Of a stretch of 64,000 nucleotides of DNA, positions 51,638-60,911 are shown piece after piece. Origin of the DNA: Plantactinospora sp039889035. Lineage in GTDB: Bacteria > Actinomycetota > Actinomycetes > Mycobacteriales > Micromonosporaceae. The position numbers and the translations under genes were made by a program. The notes below the pieces were generated by a model. It was not told the origin of the DNA, ran no database searches, and worked only from the letters and a program-made list of their open reading frames with translations. Position 1 is the stretch's first letter; each line of letters starts with the position of its first letter. The DNA lies in the NCBI GenBank assembly GCA_039889035.1, contig JBDQQY010000032.1, forward strand, positions 50,711 to 114,710. Direction: 5' to 3'.

Positions 51638-52702
51638 ATGGCCACGACAACCAGAACTTCGACGACCGGATCACGGTGGTTGCGCATCGCGGCAACGCTC
51701 GCGGCCGCACTCATGTTGACCACCGCTTGTACGGCGGGAGATGGGCAGGCGCCGCATGCGACACCGGGTCAAACGGTCAACTCCGCTTCCTCGGCCCTTG
51801 ACTCCGCCACCCGTGACGACCCTGAGTTCAACCGTCAGTTTCGGCACGAGACGGCCGAGGTCGACGGCGTGACGATGCACTACGTCACCGGCGGGACCGG
51901 TGAGCCGCTCGTCCTGCTGCACGGTTGGCCGCAGTCCTGGTACAAGTGGCGCGGGATCATGCCGGCACTCGCGCAGCGATACACCGTGTATGCGGTGGAT
52001 CTACCGGGACTCGGCGACAGCCGTGGAGCGCCGCCCAGCTACGACAAGACCACCCTCGCCCGATTCGTCCACGCCCTGCTCGCGGACCGGCTCGGACTGC
52101 GCGCCATCAACCTCGTCGGGCACGACCTGGGCGCGGGCGTCGGATTCCAGTACGCCGCGCAGTTCCCCGACGAGGTCGTCAAGTACGCCCATCTGGACTA
52201 TCCCCTGCCAGGTCCTGCCCTCACCGCCGACAGGTACCGGTCGCTGAGCTGGCACCTCGCCTTCCACGACCAGGACACCTTCCCGGAAACGATCGTCGCC
52301 GACGACGTCCGCGAGTACCTCGCGTTGTTCTTCGGGTATGTCGCCCACGGCGGGAAGAGCTTCGGCGGACCCGGCGCGAAGTCTCCGTTCACCGACCGGC
52401 AACTCGACGAGTTCGCCCGCACCTACCGCCGCCCTCAGGTGCTGACCGGCGGATTCGAGCTGTATCGGACCCTGGAACAGGACGAGCGTGACAACGTGGC
52501 CGCCGCGCCGATCACCATGCCGACGATGCTGATGACCGCTGAGGGACTGCTCGATTTCACCCGGTCGACGGTCGCACCCCGGATGACCCGGATCACCCGG
52601 GCCGTCGAAGTACCCGGGTCCGGCCACTGGCTACCCCAGGAGAACCCGGCGTTCGTCACCGCTCGACTGCTGAACTTCCTCGCCGACGGAGCAACCCGGT
52701 GA
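51638..52702 (+). CDS. Alpha/beta hydrolase lipoprotein (epoxide hydrolase-like)
   Basis: 354 residues. GGAGGTGA 7 bases before ATG 51638. Lipoprotein signal RIAATLAAALMLTTACTAG with lipobox Cys. HGWPQSWYKWRGIMP (oxyanion hole), nucleophile Asp in VGHDLGAGVGFQYAAQFP and final His in GSGHWLPQENPAF follow the epoxide hydrolase/haloalkane dehalogenase pattern. A membrane-tethered extracellular hydrolase is unusual for this family. Overlaps the methyltransferase gene by 4 bp. Confidence 0.87.
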   Translation: MATTTRTSTTGSRWLRIAATLAAALMLTTACTAGDGQAPHATPGQTVNSASSALDSATRDDPEFNRQFRHETAEVDGVTMHYVTGGTGEPLVLLHGWPQSWYKWRGIMPALAQRYTVYAVDLPGLGDSRGAPPSYDKTTLARFVHALLADRLGLRAINLVGHDLGAGVGFQYAAQFPDEVVKYAHLDYPLPGPALTADRYRSLSWHLAFHDQDTFPETIVADDVREYLALFFGYVAHGGKSFGGPGAKSPFTDRQLDEFARTYRRPQVLTGGFELYRTLEQDERDNVAAAPITMPTMLMTAEGLLDFTRSTVAPRMTRITRAVEVPGSGHWLPQENPAFVTARLLNFLADGATR

Positions 52703-53349
52703 CCGCGCGCGAACCCGACCGGCAGTCGCACACCGAAGCCGAGTCGTTCTGGGAGAAGCACTACCGCAGCCGGCGGACCTGGGGTGGCCGCGCCAACCCC
52801 ATGCTCGTCGAGACCGCCGCAGCACTACGCCCCGGCACAGCCCTGGACCTGGGCTGCGGCGCCGGCGGCGACACCATCTGGCTCGCCGAGCACGGCTGGC
52901 AGGTCACCGCCGTGGACATCTCCCACACCGCCGTCGAACAGGTACGTGCCCGCGCCGACCAGCTCGGCGTCGGCAGCTACGTCACCGCAGAACAGCACGA
53001 TCTGGCCCGGAGCTTCCCGGCCGGAACGTTCGACCTCATCTCCGCGCAGTACTTCCACACTCCCTTTCCGCTGGACCGCAGTCGGATACTGCGCACCGCC
53101 ACGCATGCCCTGCGCCCCGGCGGTCTGCTCCTGATCGTCGACCACGGCTCCACCGCGCCCTGGTCGTGGAACCAGGACCCCCACGCTCACTACCCCACCC
53201 CCGGTGAGATCGCCGCCGACCTCGATCTCGACCCCGAGCAGTGGCCCGTCCTCCGCGCCGACATGCCACGACGCCGGGCCACCGGCCCCGGCGGCCAGAC
53301 CGCCACAGTCACCGACAACGTCCTGCTCATCCAGCGAACCGGCAGTTGA
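52699..53349 (+). CDS. SAM-dependent methyltransferase (class I)
   Basis: 216 residues. AdoMet motif I ALDLGCGAGGDTIWLAEHGW, motif II region TAVDISHTAVEQVRARADQL and LRPGGLLLIVDHGS. Resembles thiopurine/tellurite-type small methyltransferases. GTG start overlaps the hydrolase stop. Substrate unknown. Confidence 0.87.
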   Translation: MTAREPDRQSHTEAESFWEKHYRSRRTWGGRANPMLVETAAALRPGTALDLGCGAGGDTIWLAEHGWQVTAVDISHTAVEQVRARADQLGVGSYVTAEQHDLARSFPAGTFDLISAQYFHTPFPLDRSRILRTATHALRPGGLLLIVDHGSTAPWSWNQDPHAHYPTPGEIAADLDLDPEQWPVLRADMPRRRATGPGGQTATVTDNVLLIQRTGS

Positions 53350-53381
53350 ACACCCGCCGAAAGCCCGTACCGGAGAACTCG

Positions 53382-53891
53382 ATGCCATCCGACCGACCGC
53401 ACAGACGCAGGCCACGGGCGAAGGACACCGGACCGCCATGGACCGGCGCCGACGAGAAGGCCACCCTGCTGGGATTCCTCGACTACCTCCGAAACGCGAT
53501 CGTGGACAAGGTCGTCGACGTACCCGAACCACAGGTCCGCGCCCGTGGCGTACCCTCCGGCACCAACCTCCTCGGGCTGGTCAAGCACCTGACCTGCGTC
53601 GAGCGGTTCTATTTCCTCGGCGAACAGATCGGCAACCTGCGCCGCACCATGCAACCCACCCCCGACGAGACGGTCGACGGCCTGATCGCCGAATACCGGA
53701 GAACCATCGAGCGAGCAAACAAGATCATCGAAACCTGTCCGGACCTGGCACTCCCTGCGCCCCGACCGCCGCGCCGCGGACTCGCGCCGTCGATGCGGTG
53801 GGTTCTGACACACATGATCGAAGAAACCGGGCGGCACGCCGGCCACGCCGACATTCTCCGCGAACAGATCGACGGCTCCACCGGCCGCTGA
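53382..53891 (+). CDS. DinB family (DUF664) protein
   Basis: 169 residues, four-helix DinB fold. Metal-binding His in NLLGLVKHLTCVERFYFLGE and in LTHMIEETGRHAGHADILRE (two or three His). Related actinobacterial proteins are mycothiol-dependent transferases or isomerases. GGAG precedes ATG 53382. Third gene of the hydrolase operon. Confidence 0.85.
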   Translation: MPSDRPHRRRPRAKDTGPPWTGADEKATLLGFLDYLRNAIVDKVVDVPEPQVRARGVPSGTNLLGLVKHLTCVERFYFLGEQIGNLRRTMQPTPDETVDGLIAEYRRTIERANKIIETCPDLALPAPRPPRRGLAPSMRWVLTHMIEETGRHAGHADILREQIDGSTGR

Positions 53892-54094
53892 CCACATTGG
53901 ACGATCTCGGGAACACCTGCCCTCGAGCGACCTGCGCCGCCGACCTCAGCACGTCTCAGCCCGGGCTCCAGGGTCTTCGCACCATAGGGATGGTGGTTAT
54001 CGGTTCGACCGGATGACAGTGATAAAGTCGGATTCCCAGTGACCTGCCCTAGGATCAGGCCGCCCGGACGCGCGTCTGGTATCGGAGGAAAGCC

Positions 54095-54445
54095 GTGGGC
54101 TACAAGGAACGACGGGTCAAGATCATCGCTACCCGGGCGGCGCCGCATCTGGAGCCCGGCGAGCAGATCCAGACGGGATTCATCACGGTGACCGGCTCGG
54201 GGATCTTCACGGTGCCGGCCGAGACGTTCGTGGTCACCGACCGCGCGATCCTCATCGTGGGCCGCGGCGAGGCACAGCGCCTCCCCCGCGACTTCTGGTT
54301 CGGCAAGCCGACCGGGATGTACCACAAAATCGAGCTCGACCGCACATACAAGGTGCACCGGCAGTGGTACCAGGAAGTCATCACGGCCGACGAGGCGCTG
54401 CGCGAGATGCGGACCCCCGACGATCCGGCGGCCGGCGAGCACTGA
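54095..54445 (+). CDS. Hypothetical protein, PH-like fold suggested
   Basis: 116 residues from GTG 54095 with GGAGGAAAG at 3-4 bases. ATRAAPHLEPGEQIQTGFIT and FVVTDRAILIVGRGEAQRLP resemble the bacterial PH-like membrane-associated proteins. Soluble. Function unknown. Convergent with the kinase gene. Confidence 0.6.
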   Translation: MGYKERRVKIIATRAAPHLEPGEQIQTGFITVTGSGIFTVPAETFVVTDRAILIVGRGEAQRLPRDFWFGKPTGMYHKIELDRTYKVHRQWYQEVITADEALREMRTPDDPAAGEH

Positions 54446-54515
54446 ACCGGGAACGCGGCCTGGCTTCCTACAGCTAGTTACGACCGTGCGAAGGGCCTGG
54501 CCTGGGCCGTGGACA

Positions 54516-56849
54516 TCACTTGAAGAGGCTGACCGCCTCTGCCCCGCTTGCGGCGACAATCCCGCCACCGACGTATTCGGGGCGATCCTTCAGCGGCAAC
54601 TCCCAGGCCTTCTTCCCTGACGCCAGGTCGTATCCGACCGTGAGATAGGGCAATTGCGGCCTGTCCTCGATATAGGTGTAGACGAGCCGCAGGCCGTCCG
54701 ACTCGATCCAATACGGTTCCACCGCAGTGTTCCTCGTCATGTCGATCGGCGGCGACATGGGTTCGCCGGTGATGCAGTTGTACACGCGGACGAATTGCCG
54801 GCTGCTCGGTTCGGGCAGGCTCGTGGAGTCCCGAGGCGTGTCGGGGTCGGCGACCTCCACGATGAGTTGTTCGCCCACCGTCGCCATCTGCGTGGACAGC
54901 TCCGGCCCGGACAGCCGCCACAGCAGGTGCCCGGTCTGTGGATTTACTCCGGCGACCGTGTTCCTCTCCGGATAGTGCGGAGCCCTGTCGCCGAGTCGGG
55001 CGAGCAGTGGCAACGGCGAGGTCGACGCGTAGCGGCTTTGGTAACGCGCCGGCTCCCAGCCCGCCACGGACGACATCTTCGCCCCGTTGAGATCGTAGAT
55101 GTCGGTACCCGTCCAATCCTGGTTCTGGATCGCGATGCCGCCACGAAAAATGTTCCAGTTCAGATCGCGTTTCTCGCTGACCCGAGTTGACCGGAGCACT
55201 TCACGGCCATCCGCCGTACCGACGAACACGACCTCGTCGGCGTCGTAGGCGGTGTCGACCAGTATCCCCTGACTGGCCGCCACGTACATGTCATTGTGCC
55301 CCTCGCGCGCCCAGACCTGGTCACCTTCGGTGGTGTATCCGACGGCGAACCCGCCCTTCTTGTCGACGGTTCCCGTCGTGGCGACGAAGCGATCGCCGGC
55401 GACCGCTATCGAACGCAGTTCCTTATTGGGCACCTTCACGGTTTTCAGCATCTTGCCGCTGCCGGTCTCCAGGATGAAGACCGTGGAGTCCGACCCGCTG
55501 CCGGCGGGTGCCACACACCCGATCCGGTTTTCCCGGACAGCACACGAGGCGGCGGCGTCGTGCAGGTCGATGAAAGGCCAGCGTTGCTCGCCCGTACGCA
55601 TGTCGAGGCCCAGCAGGTAGGTCCCGGACTGGAGCATGACGATGCTGGAGTCGCCGCCGACGATGTTGCTGCTGCCGCCCCTGATCGGGGTCGTCCACAC
55701 CGGCTTCGGCGTACTGGCCGACAGCTCAAGAAGCTCGTCGCGCAACGACACCCGGAAGATCGACGGGATCTCCTGTGGATACAGGGTGTCATCCCGTGCC
55801 GCCAGATCCTTCGGACCGGCCAGCCTGGCGGTGACGAACACCGCCGCCACCACCAGGACTACGCAAACCACCAGCGCCGCGCCGATCATCACCCACCGGG
55901 TACGTCCCGAAGAACTCGGCGGGCCCGGCTGACCCGGCTGGTAGGCGGGAACGGGTGGGGGCGCGACCGGCACCGGTGCGGCTGGCCCTTGTCGCGCGGC
56001 AGCGGCAGGGGCGGGAATGCTGGCGGCGAGGCTCGCCGCGAGGGCGTTGGCGAACTCGCCGCAGGACGAGTATCGATACCGCGGGTCCTTGGCCATGGCG
56101 CGCCCGATGACCGCGTCGACCCCTGGAGCCAGCTGTGGATGAAACTGTCGAACGGACGGCACCGGCTGTCCCAGATGTGCGGCGATGACGGCCACCGGAT
56201 TGGCGTTCTCGTACGGATCATGACCGGTGAGCAGGCGAAAGACCGTACATGCCAGGGAGTACTGGTCAGAGCGCCCGTCGAGGTGGCCGCCCTGAAGCTG
56301 CTCGGGAGAGGAGTACCGCACCGTATCCAGCGTCACCCCGGCGCCCGCCGGGCTCGCCTCGTCATGCGCCAACCGCGAGATGCCGTAACCGGTCAGCGCG
56401 ACCTGCCCCTGTGAGCTGGTCAGAATATTGGCGGGTGTGACGTCCCGATGGAGCACACCGCAACTGTTGGCGTAGTCCAGCGCGCCGGCCACCGCCACGG
56501 CGGTGTGGCTGACCTGCGCGGCGGGAAGTCCCGCAGGCGAACTGCGGAGTGTCTCCGCCAGCGACGGGCCGTCGACGAGATCCATCGCGAGCCACAGTCG
56601 CCCGTCGAACTCGCCACGGTCGTGCACTGCCACGATGTTCGGATGCCGCAGTCGGGCGACCGCGTCCACCGTCTGCTCGAACCGCTGCCGGTAACCCGAC
56701 CCACCAGCGCGGTCCGCAGTCAGCACCTTGAGCGCATCGCTGCGGGACAGCCGTGGGTGCCGCGCCGCGTACACCTCACCTGTGCCACCTGACCCGATGA
56801 GCCGCTCGATGGAGTACCCGGCGAAGACCGACCCCTGTTCCAGCGTCAC
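54516..56849 (-). CDS. Receptor-type Ser/Thr protein kinase-like protein, probable pseudokinase
   Basis: 777 residues. Kinase domain 10-270: Gly loop LIGSGGTGEVYAARHP, Lys41 in DALKVL, HRDVTPANIL (His134-Asp136, Asn141), APE-like YSSPEQ. The DFG motif is replaced by LTGYGISRL (Gly154 for Asp), and the alpha-C Glu position reads Thr60, so the Mg-binding Asp and the salt-bridge Glu are both missing. Pro-rich juxtamembrane part (280-316), one membrane segment WVMIGAALVVCVVLVVAAVF (319-338) and an extracellular PQQ-like propeller of about 430 residues. GTG 56849 with GGAGGGAGGG close upstream. It may bind ATP or ligands without phosphorylating. Confidence 0.85.
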   Translation of the reverse strand: MTLEQGSVFAGYSIERLIGSGGTGEVYAARHPRLSRSDALKVLTADRAGGSGYRQRFEQTVDAVARLRHPNIVAVHDRGEFDGRLWLAMDLVDGPSLAETLRSSPAGLPAAQVSHTAVAVAGALDYANSCGVLHRDVTPANILTSSQGQVALTGYGISRLAHDEASPAGAGVTLDTVRYSSPEQLQGGHLDGRSDQYSLACTVFRLLTGHDPYENANPVAVIAAHLGQPVPSVRQFHPQLAPGVDAVIGRAMAKDPRYRYSSCGEFANALAASLAASIPAPAAAARQGPAAPVPVAPPPVPAYQPGQPGPPSSSGRTRWVMIGAALVVCVVLVVAAVFVTARLAGPKDLAARDDTLYPQEIPSIFRVSLRDELLELSASTPKPVWTTPIRGGSSNIVGGDSSIVMLQSGTYLLGLDMRTGEQRWPFIDLHDAAASCAVRENRIGCVAPAGSGSDSTVFILETGSGKMLKTVKVPNKELRSIAVAGDRFVATTGTVDKKGGFAVGYTTEGDQVWAREGHNDMYVAASQGILVDTAYDADEVVFVGTADGREVLRSTRVSEKRDLNWNIFRGGIAIQNQDWTGTDIYDLNGAKMSSVAGWEPARYQSRYASTSPLPLLARLGDRAPHYPERNTVAGVNPQTGHLLWRLSGPELSTQMATVGEQLIVEVADPDTPRDSTSLPEPSSRQFVRVYNCITGEPMSPPIDMTRNTAVEPYWIESDGLRLVYTYIEDRPQLPYLTVGYDLASGKKAWELPLKDRPEYVGGGIVAASGAEAVSLFK

Positions 56850-57054
56850 AGACCCTCCCTCCGGGGAACCGCTCGGGCGAGCGTCCCGACGGTAACGCAC
56901 GACCTCGCCCGGCAGAGCACAGCGGCGGGCCCTCGAACGCCGGCTGCCGGGTGTGCCACCCCTGACGAGCGGACACACGCCGCCGCAAGATCACCCTCAT
57001 AGACCGTACCGGATCCGGGTACGGGGCTCCTTGACGTTGCGCGGGGTTCAGGTG

Positions 57055-57878
57055 TCAGCGGCTGAAGCTGGAGGCATCGTCGGGCGACCAGGGCTGCCGG
57101 TCTCGCTGAGCCCCGCGGGTCACGGCGGTCTCCCGCTCCATCCGCGACAGCTTCTGGGGATTGCGCACGTGGTAGGCGCCGGTGACGTGGCCGTTCTCCA
57201 CTCGTACCGCCACCACGCCGTCGATCTCGCCGTCAACTCGGACGAGCAGTCCCGGGCCACCATTGATCTGCACCAGCTCGACCGACCTTTCCGCGTCGCG
57301 CTTCCACCAGCCGAGGGCCAGCAGGCGAGCAACATTGCCAGCCCCCACAATGGGCCGCAGGAGGGCATGCTTGACACCGCCGCCGTCGCTCAGGGCGACG
57401 ACGTCCGGCGCGAGGATGTCGAGCAGGTTCTGCAGGTCGCCGGTTTCGACCGCTCGCTGGAAAGCCTGGAGCGCGGCCCGGTGCTCGGCAGGGGAGCCGG
57501 TGCCGCGGGGCCGGCGCGCGGCGACGTGTGCCCGCGCCCGGTGGGCGTTCGGGGTTCCGCAGCCGGGGTCTTGCCAACGGCTTCGGCGATCTCGTCGTAG
57601 TCGAGATCGAACACCTCGCGCAGCACGAACACCGCCCGCTCGGTCGGCGTGAGCGTCTCCAGCACCAGCAGCATCGCCATCGAGACGCTGTCGGCCAGTT
57701 CGACATCCTCGGCCGAATCCGGCGTGGTCAGCAGCGGCTCGGGTAGCCACGGCCCGACGTAGGTCTCCTTACGCCGGCCCAGAGCGCGCAGTCGTTTCAG
57801 CGCCTGCCTGGTGGCGATCCGGATCAGGTACGCGCGGTGTTCCCGCACCGTGCCGAGGTCGACGCCCGCCCACAGCAT
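57055..57878 (-). pseudogene. Truncated and frameshifted SigJ-type ECF sigma factor
   Basis: The first part (57878 down to about 57555) reads REHRAYLIRIATRQALKRLR and FDLDYDEIAEAVGKTPAA, the end of region 2 through most of region 4, but the N-terminal half of region 2 is missing. The frame then changes near 57545. The remaining part, in another frame, reads HRARAHVAARRPRGTG and AFQRAVETGDLQNLLDILAP, the SnoaL-like C-terminal domain typical of SigJ/ECF41 factors, ending at 57055. Both lesions should inactivate it. Confidence 0.78.
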
Positions 57879-57937
57879 CCCCGCTCTCCGAAACCACCCC
57901 GGCTGATCGATTCTCCGTTTACCACCGGTGGATCCAG

Positions 57938-58375
57938 GTGTGCAAGGCCCGCCCCGATGAACCGCTGCCGCTGACGCTCTTGCTGGAGCGGCTCACTGCC
58001 GACAGCGACCTGCCGGCGCCCAGCGCGGTCGTCTTCCTCTCCAGCGTCACGGGACAGGCACGGCAGGATCTCTTCACGGTCGGCCGGCTGCCGCCCGAGC
58101 CGTACCTGCGTTGTGTCCGGGCCTGGCTCGGTCGGGACGAGGACGCCGACCGGGAGCTGGCCCGGCTGGTACGGCCCTTGCTGTCGGATCTGCTGCACCA
58201 GCCGGAGCGCCCGCAGCCGGGAGAGCCGGTGGCCGTACACCTCAGGGCAGTCCTCGACGAGTTGGAACGACTCGACCTGCTCGACGAGGCCGGCGTGGAC
58301 GCGACCATCCCAGCGATCCAGCGGCTCATCGACACGATGGCCGTCGGCACGACCGAGCCCACCCCGCCCGGGTGA
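57938..58375 (+). CDS. Hypothetical protein
   Basis: 145 residues, acidic and Leu-rich, mostly helical (PLTLLLERLTADSDLP, VHLRAVLDELERLDLLDEAG). GTG 57938 with GGTGGA 5 bases upstream; the frame is open further up (FSVYHRWIQV), so the gene may have lost a longer 5' part at the same breakpoint that truncated the sigma gene. No known domain recognised. Confidence 0.5.
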   Translation: MCKARPDEPLPLTLLLERLTADSDLPAPSAVVFLSSVTGQARQDLFTVGRLPPEPYLRCVRAWLGRDEDADRELARLVRPLLSDLLHQPERPQPGEPVAVHLRAVLDELERLDLLDEAGVDATIPAIQRLIDTMAVGTTEPTPPG

Positions 58376-58397
58376 CGAGGCTGTGGTCGCCCGGAGG

Positions 58398-59288
58398 TCA
58401 GCCGGCACGGGTCGAGGCCGGCGATGAGGTGGCCCGCTGCATCAGGGCGACGTAGCCGTCCTCAAGCGAGGGTGCCACCGGCACCGCGTCCGGGCTCGGC
58501 CGGGTCGGGCTGACCACCCGGTAGTGGGTACCGTCGGTCCGGCTGATCGCCGATACCACCACCCCAGTCGTCGGCGCCGGCCCGGAGCTGGTCACCTCCC
58601 AGGTGGCGCCCTCGCCGACCCGGACCAGGTCGGTGACCATCCCGGTGTAGACCACCCGGCCGCCCGCCATCACCGCCGCGTGCTGGCAGGTCTGTGCCAC
58701 GTCCTCCACGATGTGCGTACTCAGCAGCACCGTACGGTTCCCGGCCAGCCCGGCCAGCAGGGTCCGGAAACGTACCCGCTCCTCGGGGTCCAGCCCGGCG
58801 GTCGGCTCGTCCACCACGATCAGGGCAGGATCACCGAGCAACGCCTGCGCGATGCCGACCCGCCGCCGCATCCCACCGGAGAAGCCCTTCATCCGCCGCC
58901 CCGCCACCTCGGTCAACGCCACCAGATCCAGCAACTCGTCGACCTGCCGGCGGCGGGCCCGGGTGTCGTCGAGCCCCTTGAGCAGACCCACGTAGTCCAG
59001 GAACTCCCGGGGCGACAGGTCCGGATAGAGGCCGAGATCCTGCGGCAGGTAGCCGAGCCGACGCTGCACGGCCAGCCGGCCGGCCCCGGTGGTCAGGTCG
59101 TGGCCGCCGACCCGCACCTGCCCGCCGCTGGGCGGCAGCACCCCGGCGAGGATCCGCATCAGCGTGGTCTTGCCGGCACCGTTCGCGCCGAGCAGGCCGT
59201 ACATGCCGCCGGGGATGGCCAGGTCGACCGAGTGCAGCGCGGTGACCTTGCCGAACCGGCGGGTCAGACCGGTGGTCTGGATATCCAT
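58398..59288 (-). CDS. ABC transporter ATP-binding protein
   Basis: 296 residues. Walker A GLLGANGAGKTTLMRILAG, Q-loop YLPQDLGLYPDLS, signature FSGGMRRRVGIAQAL, Walker B ALIVVDEPTAGLDP and switch His LLSTHIVEDVAQ are all intact. DrrA/NatA-like exporter ATPase. The last gene of the sigma/anti-sigma operon, paired with the two membrane proteins before it. Confidence 0.92.
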   Translation of the reverse strand: MDIQTTGLTRRFGKVTALHSVDLAIPGGMYGLLGANGAGKTTLMRILAGVLPPSGGQVRVGGHDLTTGAGRLAVQRRLGYLPQDLGLYPDLSPREFLDYVGLLKGLDDTRARRRQVDELLDLVALTEVAGRRMKGFSGGMRRRVGIAQALLGDPALIVVDEPTAGLDPEERVRFRTLLAGLAGNRTVLLSTHIVEDVAQTCQHAAVMAGGRVVYTGMVTDLVRVGEGATWEVTSSGPAPTTGVVVSAISRTDGTHYRVVSPTRPSPDAVPVAPSLEDGYVALMQRATSSPASTRAG

Positions 59289-59314
59289 ACGAGGAAAGCC
59301 TTTCTCAAGACGCG

Positions 59315-60106
59315 TCAGGCGGCGTGCCGGCGGCGGGTCAGGACGGTGTGCGCGACCAGCAGGGGCAGCAGGCCGAGCAGGACGAGCAGGACGATGCTGA
59401 GCAGCGCGCTGCCGGCGCCGGGTTCGGGGCGCAGGAAGGAGAGCCAGCCGGGTACGCCGGCGAAGAGCGCCAGCTCGCCCGAGAGCCAGCTCGCCGGATA
59501 GTCGCCGATCGGCGTGACCAGCGTGCCGGTCAGCGACGGCAGGAAGTCCGGAGTGAGCATGTTGCCCCAGAACCAGTACCCGACGAAGAGCACCCGGAAC
59601 AGCGGCGCGGAGATGGCCAGCGGGCAGGTCAGGGCGAACCCGGCGACGAAGACGAGCCCCGGGAGCATGACCACGGCGAACGCCAGTACCGCCCAGCCGA
59701 GCATCACCGGCTCGCCCCGGTGCACGGTCTCGTAGCCACCGGCGAGCAGCATCGCCAGCAGGACCGGCAGCGCGGTCGCGGTGAGCCCGCCGAGGTACTT
59801 CCCGGCCAGCAGCAGACCCGGCCGGATCGGCAGGCTCTCCAGCAGCGGGGCGGTGCCGAGCCGGCGGTCCCGGATCAGCCGGTCCGCCAGCACCATGCCG
59901 AAGCCGAGCGGCACCACGATGCCGAAGATCAGCGCCCAGCCGGTCATCACCTCCGGTGCCGTCGCGTCCGCCGGCAGGTAGCGGGGCCCGCGCGGGCCCT
60001 GGAACAGCGCGATCACCGTCGCCAGGACCAGCGTCGTCAGCCACAGCGACCGCTTACGGGCCTGCATCCGGAACTCGTACCGGCCGACCGCGAGCAGTTC
60101 CGACAT
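59315..60106 (-). CDS. ABC-2 type transporter membrane protein
   Basis: 263 residues with about six membrane segments (GWALIFGIVVPLGFGMVLAD, ALPVLLAMLLAGGYE, LSIVLLVLLGLLPLLVAHTV) and the N-terminal ABC-2 pattern ELLAVGRYEFRMQARKRSLW. ATG 60106 has GGAGGAGGAG upstream; a GTG three codons earlier overlaps the preceding stop. Export partner of the ATPase. Confidence 0.85.
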   Translation of the reverse strand: MSELLAVGRYEFRMQARKRSLWLTTLVLATVIALFQGPRGPRYLPADATAPEVMTGWALIFGIVVPLGFGMVLADRLIRDRRLGTAPLLESLPIRPGLLLAGKYLGGLTATALPVLLAMLLAGGYETVHRGEPVMLGWAVLAFAVVMLPGLVFVAGFALTCPLAISAPLFRVLFVGYWFWGNMLTPDFLPSLTGTLVTPIGDYPASWLSGELALFAGVPGWLSFLRPEPGAGSALLSIVLLVLLGLLPLLVAHTVLTRRRHAA

Positions 60107-60111
60107 GCCGC

Positions 60112-60840
60112 TCACTCCTCCTCCTCGGACAACAGCAGATGGGGCCGGCGCAGCAGCAGCGCGACCGCGGCGACGAGCAGCAACCCGGTGAGGGTCAGCA
60201 CCAGCCGGTTCGCCAGCCAGCCCTCCCCGGTCCCGAGCCGGCTGGTGGCGAACAGGTAGAGCGGGCGGGTCCAGTCGTGGCCGGCCAGCACGGACGCGAA
60301 CGCCTGCTCGCCCAGCCACAGCCCGGCGACCGCACTGGTGGCCACCACGACGCTGCGGCCGAGTACGGCCAGCAGCACCGCCAGGGCGGTGAGCCAGATC
60401 GTCGGTGGGGCCCAGACCAGCGGCGAGGCGAGCGGGTCCGGCCCGGTCCACCAGCCGGTGAGCCCGAGCCCGGCCGAGTAGACCAGCGCGGAGAGCGCGG
60501 CGGCCAGCGCCAGCACCCCGAGCCGGCGGCCGAGCGTGCGGGCGTACCGGGTCGGGAGGGCGAGTTGCAGCTCGCGGCAGCCGTCCCGGGCCACCAGGGT
60601 CACCGCGGTCATCGCCACCGCCAGCGGCAGCAGGGCTTCCACTCCGGTGAGCAGCAGGTCGCCGACCTGCCGCCGCCCGGCCCCGCCGTTGGCCGAGAGC
60701 AGGGCCATCGCCACCGCGACCAGCAGCGTCGCCGGTGGCGCGACGCCGGCCGCCCAGCCGGCACGCCGCGCCTCGTACCGCCACAGTTGGCGGGACCCGG
60801 CTGGCAGCAGTGGAATGTGCCAGGAATATTGAGCCATCAC
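60112..60840 (-). CDS. Integral membrane protein of the ABC exporter operon
   Basis: 242 residues. RQLWRYEARRAGWAAGVAPP then five or six membrane segments (TLLVAVAMALLSA, LLPLAVAMTAVTLVA, VWAPPTIWLTALAVLLAVLG, LVLTLTGLLLVAAVALLL) and an acidic end LLSEEEE. Probably the second permease-like subunit. GTG or ATG start (60840/60837). Confidence 0.78.
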   Translation of the reverse strand: MMAQYSWHIPLLPAGSRQLWRYEARRAGWAAGVAPPATLLVAVAMALLSANGGAGRRQVGDLLLTGVEALLPLAVAMTAVTLVARDGCRELQLALPTRYARTLGRRLGVLALAAALSALVYSAGLGLTGWWTGPDPLASPLVWAPPTIWLTALAVLLAVLGRSVVVATSAVAGLWLGEQAFASVLAGHDWTRPLYLFATSRLGTGEGWLANRLVLTLTGLLLVAAVALLLRRPHLLLSEEEE

Positions 60841-60911
60841 GCAACTGGGTGGGCCGGCGAGCCGGCGGGGTTCACCGGCACGCGGGTGACCCGGGCCACA
60901 TCCGGCTCCGA

